Shown here piece after piece: positions 1-7,859 of a stretch of DNA of 64,000 bases. Numbering within the stretch: position 1 is the stretch's first letter; each line of letters starts with the position of its first letter. This DNA comes from Burkholderia cepacia. GTDB taxonomy: Bacteria; Pseudomonadota; Gammaproteobacteria; Burkholderiales; Burkholderiaceae. The DNA is taken from contig NZ_CP073637.1 of assembly GCF_029962485.1 (NCBI RefSeq), positions 2,170,001 through 2,234,000 of the forward strand. Direction: 5' to 3'. Position numbers and translations under genes: made by a program. The notes under the pieces were generated by a model. The model worked only from the letters and a program-made list of their open reading frames with translations. It made no database searches and was not told where the DNA came from.

Positions 1-1
1 C

Positions 2-142
2 GGCCTCATCACGTTCGCGATCGGCGCGGCGTGGGTGATCTACAGTTGGGTCGTCGATCGCGAAGCGCAGTATTTCGCGATTCCGCTGGTGTTCTCGGTG
101 CCGGTGATCGTGGCGGTCGCGATCCGGAGTTTCTGGGAGTAG
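2..142 (+). CDS. C-terminal end of a membrane protein (partial)
   Basis: The window opens inside a gene whose last 46 codons are read in frame 2 and end with TAG. The fragment reads as two hydrophobic stretches separated by a short polar loop (VVDREAQ) and ends RSFWE, so it looks like the tail of a small integral membrane protein with two final membrane segments. The family cannot be recognised from this fragment. A Rho-independent hairpin follows about 65 bases downstream. Confidence 0.5.
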   Translation, partial: GLITFAIGAAWVIYSWVVDREAQYFAIPLVFSVPVIVAVAIRSFWE

Positions 143-206
143 GCGCGCCTGAAATGACAAAGCGCCGCGGTCGGGCGACGCGCGCCGCTTGGAACGACCA
201 TCAACG

Positions 207-245
207 AAAAAAGCGCTGCGGTCTGTCGACCGGCAGCGCTTTTTT
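207..245. terminator. Bidirectional Rho-independent terminator
   Basis: The stem AGCGCTGC / GCAGCGCT (212-219 and 233-240) closes a short loop and is flanked by an A run on the left and a T run on the right, so it can end transcription both ways. It separates the rightward membrane-protein gene from the leftward tRNA-Leu. Confidence 0.85.
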
Positions 246-281
246 GGGGAACCATACCCTGGCGGGTACGTATCCGACTTC

Positions 282-368
282 TGGTGCGTGAGGCCGGACT
301 CGAACCGGCACACCCTTGCGGGCGTCAGGACCTAAACCTGGTGCGTCTACCAATTTCGCCACTCACGC
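282..368 (-). tRNA. tRNA-Leu (anticodon UAG)
   Basis: On the minus strand an 87-base tRNA begins GCGTGAGTGGCGAAATTGG. It has the D-loop GGTAGACGC, the anticodon loop TTTAGGT with anticodon TAG, a long class II variable arm, the T-arm GGTTCGAGTCC and an encoded CCA end at 282-284. The acceptor stem GCGTGAG pairs with CTCACGC. The long variable arm and the anticodon identify it as the leucine isoacceptor reading CUA/CUG. No integrase or duplicated 3' end was seen next to it. Confidence 0.96.
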
Positions 369-604
369 GCATTTCTGTCGCCTGACCGCGCGGCACGCAA
401 GATACGTGCGCCACGCGCCCGGGACTTCATGCCGGCCCGAAAACCGGCACGCCCGATCAGGCGAGCGCGAGATTCTACCCGATCCGCGCGGCGTTGTCTC
501 GCCCCGCCGGCACGCGTCGTGCAGCGATGCTAGAATGCCGCGCTCGACGTTTCGGCACCGCGCCGTCGCGCGTCCCCCGAACCCGAACCCACCCGATTCC
601 GCCC

Positions 605-1438
605 GTGAACTTCGACGACTACTGTCAGCAAAAGGCCGCCCCTGCGGGCTCCAGCGTCTACTACGCGCTGCGCCAGGCGCCGCTCGCCACGCAGCCGCGC
701 CTGACCGCCCTGTTCGCGCTGCGCCGCGAACTCGAGGAAACCGTCAAGGAAACCAGCGACCCGACCGTCGGACACACAAAGCTCGCGTGGTGGCACAAGG
801 AACTCGCGGCACTGGCCGACGGACAGCCGTCGCACCCCGTCACGAAGGCGCTCGCGCAGCATCATCCGGCGATCGCCGCCGAAGCCGATGCGTTGCGCAC
901 GCTCGTCAACGGCTACGAGATGGATCTCGAACAGGCGCGCTACCTCGATTTCGCGAACCTGCAGCGCTACATCGCGCAGGTCGGCGGCACCTTCGCGTCA
1001 CTGGTTGCGCGCGCAAGCGCGGCGAACCCGGCCGACCCGCAGCCGTGGGCCGCGGACGCCGGCCGCGCGCTGATGCTCGCTCAATTCGTGCAGGAACTCG
1101 GCAACGACGCGCGCCACGGCCGCATCTACCTGCCGATCGACGAACTGCAGCGCTACAACGTGACCGCGGCCGATCTGCTGAATGGCCGCTACAGCCCGGC
1201 CTTCACCGAATTGCTGCAATTCCAGACGGCCCGCGCGCGCGAAGCGCTCGCGGCCGCCGAAGCGGCGATCCCCGCCTCCGAACGCCGCGCGCAACGCACG
1301 CTGCGCGCGCAGATCGCACTGGCCGGCGCGCTGCTCGACGAAATCGAACGCGACGGCTACCAGGTACTGCACCAGCGCATCGCACTGACGCCGATCCGCA
1401 AGCTGTGGATCGCGTGGCGCGCGTCGCGCCGCCGCTGA
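605..1438 (+). CDS. Squalene/phytoene synthase family protein, catalytic motifs degenerate
   Basis: The 277-residue product starts from GTG at 605 (VNFDDYCQQK), where family similarity begins. It matches the trans-isoprenyl diphosphate synthase fold of the HpnD/CrtB type, with AAPAGSSVYYAL near the N-terminus, the HTKLAWWHKEL block near residue 60, and GRIYLPIDEL near residue 170. The two aspartate-rich motifs that bind magnesium-diphosphate in active enzymes are not intact. The first, normally DDxxD, reads EETVK, and the second, normally DxxED, reads ELGND. No other hopanoid or carotenoid gene lies nearby. It may be a non-catalytic relative, as in the mitochondrial complex I assembly factor NDUFAF6, or it may use a changed site. 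Confidence 0.8.
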   Translation: MNFDDYCQQKAAPAGSSVYYALRQAPLATQPRLTALFALRRELEETVKETSDPTVGHTKLAWWHKELAALADGQPSHPVTKALAQHHPAIAAEADALRTLVNGYEMDLEQARYLDFANLQRYIAQVGGTFASLVARASAANPADPQPWAADAGRALMLAQFVQELGNDARHGRIYLPIDELQRYNVTAADLLNGRYSPAFTELLQFQTARAREALAAAEAAIPASERRAQRTLRAQIALAGALLDEIERDGYQVLHQRIALTPIRKLWIAWRASRRR

Positions 1439-1447
1439 CCCCACGCA

Positions 1448-2668
1448 TCACGCCTTCAACAACGGCAGCGTATCGAAGCGCTGCTGCAGCACGCGCGACG
1501 CATCGAGCCCCCACCACGGCCCGAGCACGGTCGCATAGAGCTGGCGGAAATCGACTGCGACCGGCAGGTTGCCGTTGCCGTCGAGCCGGCCGAGCGCCGG
1601 CGGCGCACCGTACAGTCCGCCGGCCACGCGGCCGCCCATCACGAAATGCGGCGCGGCCGTGCCGTGATCGGTGCCGTTGCTCTGGTTCTCACGCACACGC
1701 CGCCCGAATTCCGCATACGTCATCACGAGCGTCTGGTTCCAGCGCCCGAGTTCGGTCAGCGCGCCACGCATCGCATTCATCCCTTCCGCGAACTGCTTGA
1801 GCAACGCAGCCTGCTGCCCCGGCTGGTTCTGGTGCGTGTCGAAGCCGTTGAGCGTCAGGCGCAGCACCGCGACGCCATCCTGCGCGCCGGGCCCGGACGC
1901 TTCGCACGCGGCCAGCACCTGCATCGCGGTCTTCACCGACGTGCCGAACGCGCCGGCCGGAAAGGCCGTCCTGAACTCACGCATTCCGCCACGCGGACGC
2001 AGCCGGTCGGCCGCCTTCACGATGTCGTTCTCGACGTCGATGATGTGTGCGAGCGCAGGGTTCTGCTCGCGCAGCGACGACGGCTCGGCGAGCCGGGCCG
2101 CCCGGATGAACTGCGCGGGATTGACGAGCGCGATCGCACGCGCACCATTCGACAGCGGCCCCATCTCGGCGCTGCCGAGCACGACGCCATCCGCCGCGAA
2201 CCCCGGCGGCACGGGCGCCTGCGCGAACGTGCGCGTGAGCCAGCCTTCGTGCAGGTACTGATCCGAGCGCGACGCGGTATCCCAGATCTCGATCGAGCGG
2301 AAATGCGACAGGTTCGGCTGCGGGTAGCCGACGCCCTGCACGACCGCGACCTGCCCGTCGCGCCATAGCGGCATCAGCGGCGCAAGCGACGGGTGCAGCC
2401 CCGTATGCGCATCGAGCTGCAGCACCTGCTCGCGCTTGATGCCGATGCTGCGCCGGAACTGGTAGTAGAGCGGATCCGTGTACGGCACCACGGTATTGAG
2501 CCCGTCGTTGCCGCCCTTCAGCTCGACGAGAATCAGCACGTTCGCATACCCGGCCGCCGGTTGCCGCCCCGCCTGCGTCGCGGAAGCCGCCATCGCGGGC
2601 GCTTGCCACATCGACACGCCGGCCGCGGCCGCAGCGCCCGTCAGCGTCAGAAAATCACGTCGGTTCAT
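1448..2668 (-). CDS. DUF1501 family secreted protein (Tat signal)
   Basis: This 406-residue protein begins MNRRDFLTLTGAAAAAG, a twin-arginine (RRDFL) signal, and a cleavage region APAMA lies near residue 27. It therefore appears to be exported folded. The body matches the DUF1501 family, related to the alkaline phosphatase/sulfatase fold, with the blocks ELKGGNDGLNTVVP and GFDTHQNQ. Biochemical function is unknown. Its gene follows the DUF1800 gene by 67 bases on the same strand. These two families are commonly found as neighbours and are presumed to act together. Confidence 0.88.
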   Translation of the reverse strand: MNRRDFLTLTGAAAAAGVSMWQAPAMAASATQAGRQPAAGYANVLILVELKGGNDGLNTVVPYTDPLYYQFRRSIGIKREQVLQLDAHTGLHPSLAPLMPLWRDGQVAVVQGVGYPQPNLSHFRSIEIWDTASRSDQYLHEGWLTRTFAQAPVPPGFAADGVVLGSAEMGPLSNGARAIALVNPAQFIRAARLAEPSSLREQNPALAHIIDVENDIVKAADRLRPRGGMREFRTAFPAGAFGTSVKTAMQVLAACEASGPGAQDGVAVLRLTLNGFDTHQNQPGQQAALLKQFAEGMNAMRGALTELGRWNQTLVMTYAEFGRRVRENQSNGTDHGTAAPHFVMGGRVAGGLYGAPPALGRLDGNGNLPVAVDFRQLYATVLGPWWGLDASRVLQQRFDTLPLLKA

Positions 2669-2735
2669 CGCGCATCCTTTGGTTTGCCGTCCGGCACCTT
2701 TGCCGCGGCGGCGCCCCGCTTCGTCGTCGTTCGAA

Positions 2736-4244
2736 TCATTTCAGTTGATAGGCCGGATCCATCAGCAGCGCCTCGAGATACGCGCTGCCGGTCGAATCCG
2801 TGTCGATCGCCGCGACCGGCGACAGTTGCAGCACCGCGTGCTGCAGTTGCAGCTCGGTCGACAATCCGGCGATCGCCTGCGGCCGCGCGCGATATTGCGC
2901 GAGCCAGCGTTCGAGGTCGAAACGCAAGCCGGCGCGCGCGGGCTTCGGCGGCGTGCCGCGCATGCCGGCCGCGGACGCCGTGTCGACCACCGGCATCGCT
3001 TGCGCACGCGCATTCGGCGGTGGCGTCATCGGATGCGCGGGAGGATGCATGCCGGCCGCCTCCGTCGCGCGGAACAACTGCTCGACGAACTGCTTGCGCG
3101 ACAGCAGCGTGGTGCTGTTGATCCACAGCCCACCGCCCGGCCAGCCCTTCACGTTCGGCGGATAGAACAGGTTCTGCCCGAGCGTGCGCACGGTGTTCGC
3201 AAGCATCTGCGGATCGCCGTACGCGACATCGAACAACCGCACCGACCCGACGACGAACTCGGCCGGCGATTTGACGAGCACGCCACGGTTGCGCGGATCC
3301 CAGAACGCATCGGTCGACCACAGCGCGGCGAGCGCCGCGCGAATGTCGTAGCCGCTCGCGCGGAACCGTTCGGCCACCGTATCGAGCGCGCCCGGATCGG
3401 GCGTATCGGACACGAATTCGCGCCACAGCTTGCCAGCAATGAAGCGCGCGGTGCCCGGCCGCTTCAGCAGGATGTCGAGAAAGCCGTCGCCGTCGAACGG
3501 CCCCGTTTCGCCGAGTATCGTCTTGTCGCCGGCATCGTGCGCTTCGGGCCGCACCTCGAAGCGCAGCGTGTCGGGATCGATCGTCCAGCCCGTCATCGCG
3601 CGTGCAGCCTCGGTCACGTCGTACTGCGTGTAATGCCCTTCGCCGAGCGTGAACAGCTCCATCACCTCGCGCGCGAAATTCTCGTTCGGACGTCCCTTGC
3701 GATTGCTCGCGCCGTCGAGATACTGCAGCATCGCCGGATCCTTCGCGACCGCATGCAGCAGCGTGCCGAAATTGCCGAGCGCCTCGCGGCGAAACAGCGC
3801 GTTCTGCGCGGCCATCGTCTGCGGGTAAGGCACCTTGTCCTGCCCCGACGTGAAGTGCCCGTGCCAGAACAGCGTCATGCGTTCGGTCAGCGGCGACGGC
3901 GTGACGATCATCTCGTTGACCCAGGCCGCGCGCAGCGCATCGTAGCGGACGTTGCGCTCGCGCTGCTCGTCGCGGCGCATGTCGGGTGTCAGCGCCTGAC
4001 GCTGCGCGCGCGTCGGCGGCAACTCGGCGATCCAGTCGGGCCACGTCGTCACGGGCTCGTGCCGCACGCTGCCGAGCGTGTCGGCCACGACCTGCGCGCG
4101 CGTCATGCCGACGACACGCGCGACGTCGGCGGGCGCGGGAGAGAAACCGGTGCGGCTGAGGAAAAACAGTGCGTCGTCGGCATCGAGCGGCGACTGCATG
4201 GCAGGCGACGGCGCCAGTGCGGCAGCGTTCGCTTTCATCGTCAT
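2736..4244 (-). CDS. DUF1800 family protein
   Basis: The 502-residue product contains the DUF1800 signature near its start (FFLSRTGFSPAPADVARV) and further conserved blocks such as MTLFWHGHFTSGQDKV, ENFAREVMELFTLGEGHYTQ and FYPPNVKGWPGG. It has no obvious signal peptide. ATG at 4244 (MTMKA) and a second ATG two codons in (4238) are both possible starts. It heads a two-gene unit with the DUF1501 gene. The reaction is unknown. The W, H and E-rich blocks are shared across the family, which often co-occurs with exported DUF1501 proteins. Confidence 0.88.
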   Translation of the reverse strand: MTMKANAAALAPSPAMQSPLDADDALFFLSRTGFSPAPADVARVVGMTRAQVVADTLGSVRHEPVTTWPDWIAELPPTRAQRQALTPDMRRDEQRERNVRYDALRAAWVNEMIVTPSPLTERMTLFWHGHFTSGQDKVPYPQTMAAQNALFRREALGNFGTLLHAVAKDPAMLQYLDGASNRKGRPNENFAREVMELFTLGEGHYTQYDVTEAARAMTGWTIDPDTLRFEVRPEAHDAGDKTILGETGPFDGDGFLDILLKRPGTARFIAGKLWREFVSDTPDPGALDTVAERFRASGYDIRAALAALWSTDAFWDPRNRGVLVKSPAEFVVGSVRLFDVAYGDPQMLANTVRTLGQNLFYPPNVKGWPGGGLWINSTTLLSRKQFVEQLFRATEAAGMHPPAHPMTPPPNARAQAMPVVDTASAAGMRGTPPKPARAGLRFDLERWLAQYRARPQAIAGLSTELQLQHAVLQLSPVAAIDTDSTGSAYLEALLMDPAYQLK

Positions 4245-4371
4245 GGACTCCCGGAACGCACCGGCGGTGCGGATGCCGGTACAACGGCATTCGGCAGGCG
4301 AAAGTTGACGGAAAAAGTGCTACGAATTCTTTCCGCGCGGGATGTCGGCGCAGGGCGAAAGACGGCGCGTG

Positions 4372-4650
4372 TCAGCGCTTGTACAACTCGCGAACGGCGT
4401 CTTCGATGTGCTGGCGCAGCAGGTGCCGCTCTTCGGGCGTCATGTGCCCGTCGCGGCGGTGCTGTTCGAGATCGGGAGGCACGGCTGAACGAACCGTCAT
4501 ATCGGCGGTACGGTCCGACTGCGGCGCTTTGCCGCGCGGCAGCTTGCGCGACGGTGCGCCCTGCTCGGGGCGCTGCGCATACGCGAAGTTCGACGCATAC
4601 GGACCGGCAAGTGCGATCGTCAGCATCAGTGCAATCCGGGCAGATCGCAT
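4372..4650 (-). CDS. Small exported protein, divergent from ompR
   Basis: The start chosen is ATG 4650, because a clear signal peptide begins there (MRSARIALMLTIALAGPYASNFAYA), leaving a mature part of about 66 residues. The longer reading frame upstream lacks signal-peptide character. The mature region is basic and proline-rich and ends in a charged helix (MTPEERHLLRQHIEDAVRELYKR), resembling small Burkholderia proteins of unknown function. It is transcribed away from ompR across a 258-base region that carries possible regulator sites, so shared control is plausible. Confidence 0.7.
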   Translation of the reverse strand: MRSARIALMLTIALAGPYASNFAYAQRPEQGAPSRKLPRGKAPQSDRTADMTVRSAVPPDLEQHRRDGHMTPEERHLLRQHIEDAVRELYKR

Positions 4651-4791
4651 GACCGTCCTCGCTTCTTTGGTCGATTTGTTCCCTTCGTCACGCGGCAACC
4701 GGCTACCTCTGGTACTTGAAAAACCCTGCGGAAATCGGGTGTACAAAGATGAATGATGGAGTGCAGGGGAGTATCTACCGAATTTCGGCTT

Positions 4792-4826
4792 CGAGTAAAG
4801 GAATCTCTATAGCCTGCCTTTACTCG
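4792..4826. repeat. 10-bp perfect inverted repeat in ompR divergent region
   Basis: CGAGTAAAGG (4792-4801) and CCTTTACTCG (4817-4826) form perfect arms around a 15-base AT-rich spacer containing CTATAG. The site lies between the small exported-protein gene and ompR. It could be a dimeric regulator site or an mRNA hairpin. Confidence 0.5.
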
Positions 4827-4848
4827 GCGCGACACTACGGGTAAATTT

Positions 4849-4864
4849 TGTAACCGACTGTAAC
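4849..4864. promoter_or_regulatory. Candidate OmpR-family direct-repeat site
   Basis: TGTAAC occurs at 4849-4854 and again at 4859-4864, exactly 10 bases apart (TGTAAC-N4-TGTAAC). Tandem half-sites with a 10-base period are how OmpR/PhoB winged-helix regulators bind, and GTAAC is a core element of known OmpR sites. It ends 44 bases before the ompR start, which suggests autoregulation. Confidence 0.45.
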
Positions 4865-4908
4865 GCACGAAAATACGTGACCGTGCGTCAATTCCCATTC
4901 GCGATAAG

Positions 4909-5643
4909 ATGCCGATCATGGAAACGAAAAACCCCTCCAAGATTCTCGTCGTCGACGACGACCCTCGCCTGCGCGATCTGCTGCGCCGTTACCTCGGCGA
5001 GCAGGGTTTCAACGTATACGTCGCGGAAAACGCGACCGCGATGAACAAGCTCTGGGTACGCGAGCGTTTCGACCTGCTCGTGCTCGACCTGATGCTGCCG
5101 GGCGAAGACGGCCTGTCGATCTGCCGCCGCCTGCGCGGCAGCAACGACCGCACGCCGATCATCATGCTTACCGCGAAGGGCGAAGATGTCGATCGCATCG
5201 TCGGCCTCGAGATGGGCGCCGACGATTACCTGCCGAAGCCGTTCAACCCGCGCGAGCTCGTCGCGCGCATTCATGCGGTGCTGCGCCGCCAGGCGCCGGC
5301 CGAACTGCCGGGCGCGCCGTCGGAAACCACCGAGGTGTTCGAGTTCGGCGAGTTCTCGCTGAACCTCGCCACACGCACGCTGACGAAGTCGGGCCAGGAA
5401 ATTCCGCTGACGACCGGCGAATTCTCGGTGCTGAAGGTGTTCGCTCGCCATCCGCGCCAGCCGCTGTCGCGCGAAAAGCTGATGGAGCTCGCGCGCGGCC
5501 GTGAATACGAAGTGTTCGACCGCAGCCTCGACGTGCAGATCTCGCGCCTGCGCAAGCTGATCGAGCCGGATCCGGGCAGCCCGCGCTTCATCCAGACCGT
5601 CTGGGGCCTCGGCTACGTGTTCATCCCGGACGGCGCCGCCTGA
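4909..5643 (+). CDS. ompR: Response regulator OmpR
   Basis: The 244-residue protein has an N-terminal receiver domain with acidic residues D16-D18 (VVDDDPRLRDLL), the phospho-acceptor D60 in LLVLDLMLPGEDG, T88 in MLTAK and K110 in LPKPFNP. A C-terminal winged-helix DNA-binding domain follows from about residue 140 to the end (TTGEFSVLKVF, SLDVQISRLRKLIE, VWGLGYVFIP). Length and sequence match OmpR of the EnvZ-OmpR osmosensing system. Starts at 4909 (MPIMETK) and 4918 (METK) are both possible. envZ follows 40 bases downstream on the same strand. Confidence 0.95.
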   Translation: MPIMETKNPSKILVVDDDPRLRDLLRRYLGEQGFNVYVAENATAMNKLWVRERFDLLVLDLMLPGEDGLSICRRLRGSNDRTPIIMLTAKGEDVDRIVGLEMGADDYLPKPFNPRELVARIHAVLRRQAPAELPGAPSETTEVFEFGEFSLNLATRTLTKSGQEIPLTTGEFSVLKVFARHPRQPLSREKLMELARGREYEVFDRSLDVQISRLRKLIEPDPGSPRFIQTVWGLGYVFIPDGAA

Positions 5644-5683
5644 CCTTTTTCCTTTCCGGTTTCGCCCGTCCACGGCCCGTCCC

Positions 5684-7045
5684 ATGCGTATCGACCGGCG
5701 CCTCCTTCAGCTCGCGTTCGGCGGGCTGTTCTGGCGCACCTTCCTGCTGATCGCGCTGCTGATCTCGGTCAGTCTCGCCGCGTGGTTCCAGAGCTTTCGC
5801 GTGATCGAGCGCGAGCCGCGTGCGCAGCGCGTCGCGCTGCAGCTCGTCGCGGTCGTGAAGCTCACGCGCACCGCCCTGCTCTATTCCGATCCCGATCTGC
5901 GGCGCGCGCTGCTGCAGGATCTCGAGAGCAACGAGGGCGTGCGCGTATATCCGCGCGAGAAAACCGACAAGTTCAAGCTGCAGCCCGACGAATCGCTGAA
6001 CCGCCTGATCGAACACGACATCCGCAGCCGCCTCGGCGACGATACCGTGATCGCGCAGTCGGTCAACGACATTCCCGGCGTGTGGATCAGCTTCAAGATC
6101 GACGACGACGATTACTGGGTCGCGCTCGACCGCGACCAGCTCGACAACGTCACGGGCCTGCAGTGGGCCGGCTGGGGGCTGTTCGCGCTCGCGCTGTCGC
6201 TGTTCGGCTCGGCGTTCATCACGAGCCTCGTGAACCGGCCGTTCTCGCGGCTCGCGCTCGCCGCACGGCAGATCGGCTCGGGCCAGACACCCGAGCTGCT
6301 GCCCGAGCGCGGGATGGGCGTCGCGGCCGAAACCAATCGCAGCTTCAACCAGATGGTGCGCGACCTCGAACAGCTCGAGGCCGACCGCGCGCTGATGCTC
6401 GCGGGCATCTCGCACGACCTGCGCACGCCGCTCGCGCGGCTGCGGCTCGAAACCGAGATGAGCCCGTCCGACCAGGCGACCAAGGACGCGATGGTCGACG
6501 ACATCGAGCAGATGGACCGCATCATCGCGGCCTTCATCGACTACGCGCGCCCGTCGCAGCGCAAGCCCGAGCCGGTCGACCTGTCGTCGATCGCGCAGGA
6601 AGTCGCCGCGCGCGTCTCGGGCGAGGACGGCGTCGAGATCCGCACGCGACTCGCACCGAGCGCGATCATCGAAGCCGACGAGACCGACATGCGCCGCGTG
6701 ATCGGCAACCTCGTCGAGAACGCGCGCAAGTACGGCCAGAGCAAGCAGGACGGCATCTCGCGCATCACGGTCGAGACCCGCGTGTCGCACGCACGCGTCG
6801 AGCTGTCGGTGAGCGACGAAGGCCCCGGCATCCCCGAGGATCAACTGCCGCTCGTGATGCGGCCGTTCTACCGCGTCGACACCGCACGCACCAAGGCGGA
6901 CGGCACGGGCCTCGGGATGGCGATCGTGTTGCGGCTGGTCGGCCGCTATCGCGGCGCGCTGCGCCTGCGCAACCGGAACCCCGAAGCGGGTCTCGAAGTC
7001 ACGCTCGAATTCCCCGGCGCCGGCAAGGTACGTGCGACTGCGTGA
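5684..7045 (+). CDS. envZ: Osmosensor histidine kinase EnvZ
   Basis: This is a 453-residue inner-membrane sensor kinase. A first membrane helix lies at about residues 17-36 and a second at about 162-182, enclosing a periplasmic domain of roughly 125 residues. A HAMP segment (SLVNRPFSRLALAARQI) follows, then the dimerisation/phosphotransfer helix with H244 in GISHDLRTPLARLRLE. The ATP-binding domain has an N box (VIGNLVENARKYG), a G1 box (SDEGPGIPED) and a G2 box (GTGLGMAIV). It phosphorylates and dephosphorylates OmpR. The gene lies directly after ompR and is probably co-transcribed. Confidence 0.95.
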   Translation: MRIDRRLLQLAFGGLFWRTFLLIALLISVSLAAWFQSFRVIEREPRAQRVALQLVAVVKLTRTALLYSDPDLRRALLQDLESNEGVRVYPREKTDKFKLQPDESLNRLIEHDIRSRLGDDTVIAQSVNDIPGVWISFKIDDDDYWVALDRDQLDNVTGLQWAGWGLFALALSLFGSAFITSLVNRPFSRLALAARQIGSGQTPELLPERGMGVAAETNRSFNQMVRDLEQLEADRALMLAGISHDLRTPLARLRLETEMSPSDQATKDAMVDDIEQMDRIIAAFIDYARPSQRKPEPVDLSSIAQEVAARVSGEDGVEIRTRLAPSAIIEADETDMRRVIGNLVENARKYGQSKQDGISRITVETRVSHARVELSVSDEGPGIPEDQLPLVMRPFYRVDTARTKADGTGLGMAIVLRLVGRYRGALRLRNRNPEAGLEVTLEFPGAGKVRATA

Positions 7046-7123
7046 CGCGCTCACGCACACCTCTTGCGCTGCACACTATCGATCCGGTTGAGAAAAACTA
7101 TGAAGATCGTTAGTCAAAATCTA

Positions 7124-7152
7124 TTGAAGCACTTTACTAATAGTGTTATAGT
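7124..7152 (+). promoter_or_regulatory. Sigma-70-type promoter of ahpC, possible OxyR half-site upstream
   Basis: TTGAAG (7124-7129) and TATAGT (7147-7152) are spaced by 17 bases in an AT-rich stretch unlike the surrounding DNA. This is one of the best promoter matches in the window. Immediately upstream, TTAGTCAAAATCTAT (7110-7124) matches most of the OxyR half-site ATAGnTnnnAnCTAT. A second CTAT block at 7098-7101 is off the ideal spacing by one base, so OxyR control is only a suggestion. Confidence 0.6.
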
Positions 7153-7234
7153 TTTGCCCATGCTGTCACACCATCGTTGCAGCACCGAGGTAGCTTGACT
7201 CAGTCCTCTTCCCAACTCATACAGGAGTATCCGC

Positions 7235-7783
7235 ATGAAAACCGTGGGCGATAAACTCGAAGCTTTCACCGTCGTAGCCGCGAAGCCGGGCTTCAACAAT
7301 CACGAGGAAAACGGCCAGTCGGCATTCGAGACCGTCACCGAAGCGTCGTTCCCGGGCAAGTGGAAGATCATCTACTTCTATCCGAAGGATTTCACGTTCG
7401 TGTGCCCGACGGAAATCGTCGAGTTCGCGAAGCTCACGAAGCAGTTCGAAGAGCGCGATGCCATCCTGCTGGGCGGCAGCTCGGACAACGAATTCGTCAA
7501 GCTCGCATGGCGCCGTGAGCACAAGGACCTGAACAAGCTGAACCACTACTCGTTCGGTGACGTCAAGGGCGAGCTGATCGACCAACTCGGCGTGCGCGAC
7601 AAGGAAGCCGGCGTGGCACTGCGTGCAACGTTCATCGTCGATCCGGACAACACGATCCAGCACGTTTCGGTGAACAACCTGAACGTCGGCCGTAGCCCGG
7701 AAGAAGTCCTGCGCATTCTGGACGGCCTGCAAACGGACGAACTGTGCCCGTGCAACCGTGCAGTCGGCGGCGCAACGCTGTAA
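7235..7783 (+). CDS. ahpC: Peroxiredoxin AhpC (AhpD-dependent type)
   Basis: This 182-residue 2-Cys peroxiredoxin reduces hydrogen peroxide, alkyl hydroperoxides and possibly peroxynitrite. The peroxidatic cysteine is C57 in DFTFVCPTE. The C-terminal region carries two cysteines, C171 and C173, in ELCPCNRAVGG. This CPC arrangement matches the mycobacterial AhpC, which is reduced by AhpD, and differs from the single resolving cysteine of the AhpF-dependent enteric enzyme. ahpD follows 76 bases downstream, after a hairpin. Expression probably starts at the strong AT-rich promoter upstream. Confidence 0.95.
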   Translation: MKTVGDKLEAFTVVAAKPGFNNHEENGQSAFETVTEASFPGKWKIIYFYPKDFTFVCPTEIVEFAKLTKQFEERDAILLGGSSDNEFVKLAWRREHKDLNKLNHYSFGDVKGELIDQLGVRDKEAGVALRATFIVDPDNTIQHVSVNNLNVGRSPEEVLRILDGLQTDELCPCNRAVGGATL

Positions 7784-7799
7784 GCGCATCGATGCACGA

Positions 7800-7834
7800 A
7801 GCCCGCGGCGCACGTCCTGCCTGCGGGCTTTTTT
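7800..7834 (+). terminator. Hairpin between ahpC and ahpD
   Basis: AGCCCGC pairs with GCGGGCT around a G/C-rich loop, followed by a run of six T. As it lies between ahpC and ahpD it may attenuate read-through, giving more AhpC than AhpD, rather than stop transcription fully. Confidence 0.7.
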
Positions 7835-7859
7835 AACGGCCAACCCATAGGAGATATCA

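Noticed and set aside
282..368. tRNA-Leu as an integration site for a genomic island
   Set aside because: No integrase gene, no duplicated 3' tRNA end and no composition change were seen on either side within the window.
2478..4652. 724-codon plus-strand frame opposite the DUF1800 gene
   Set aside because: Its composition is arginine-rich shadow sequence, and the opposite strand carries the conserved DUF1800 blocks.
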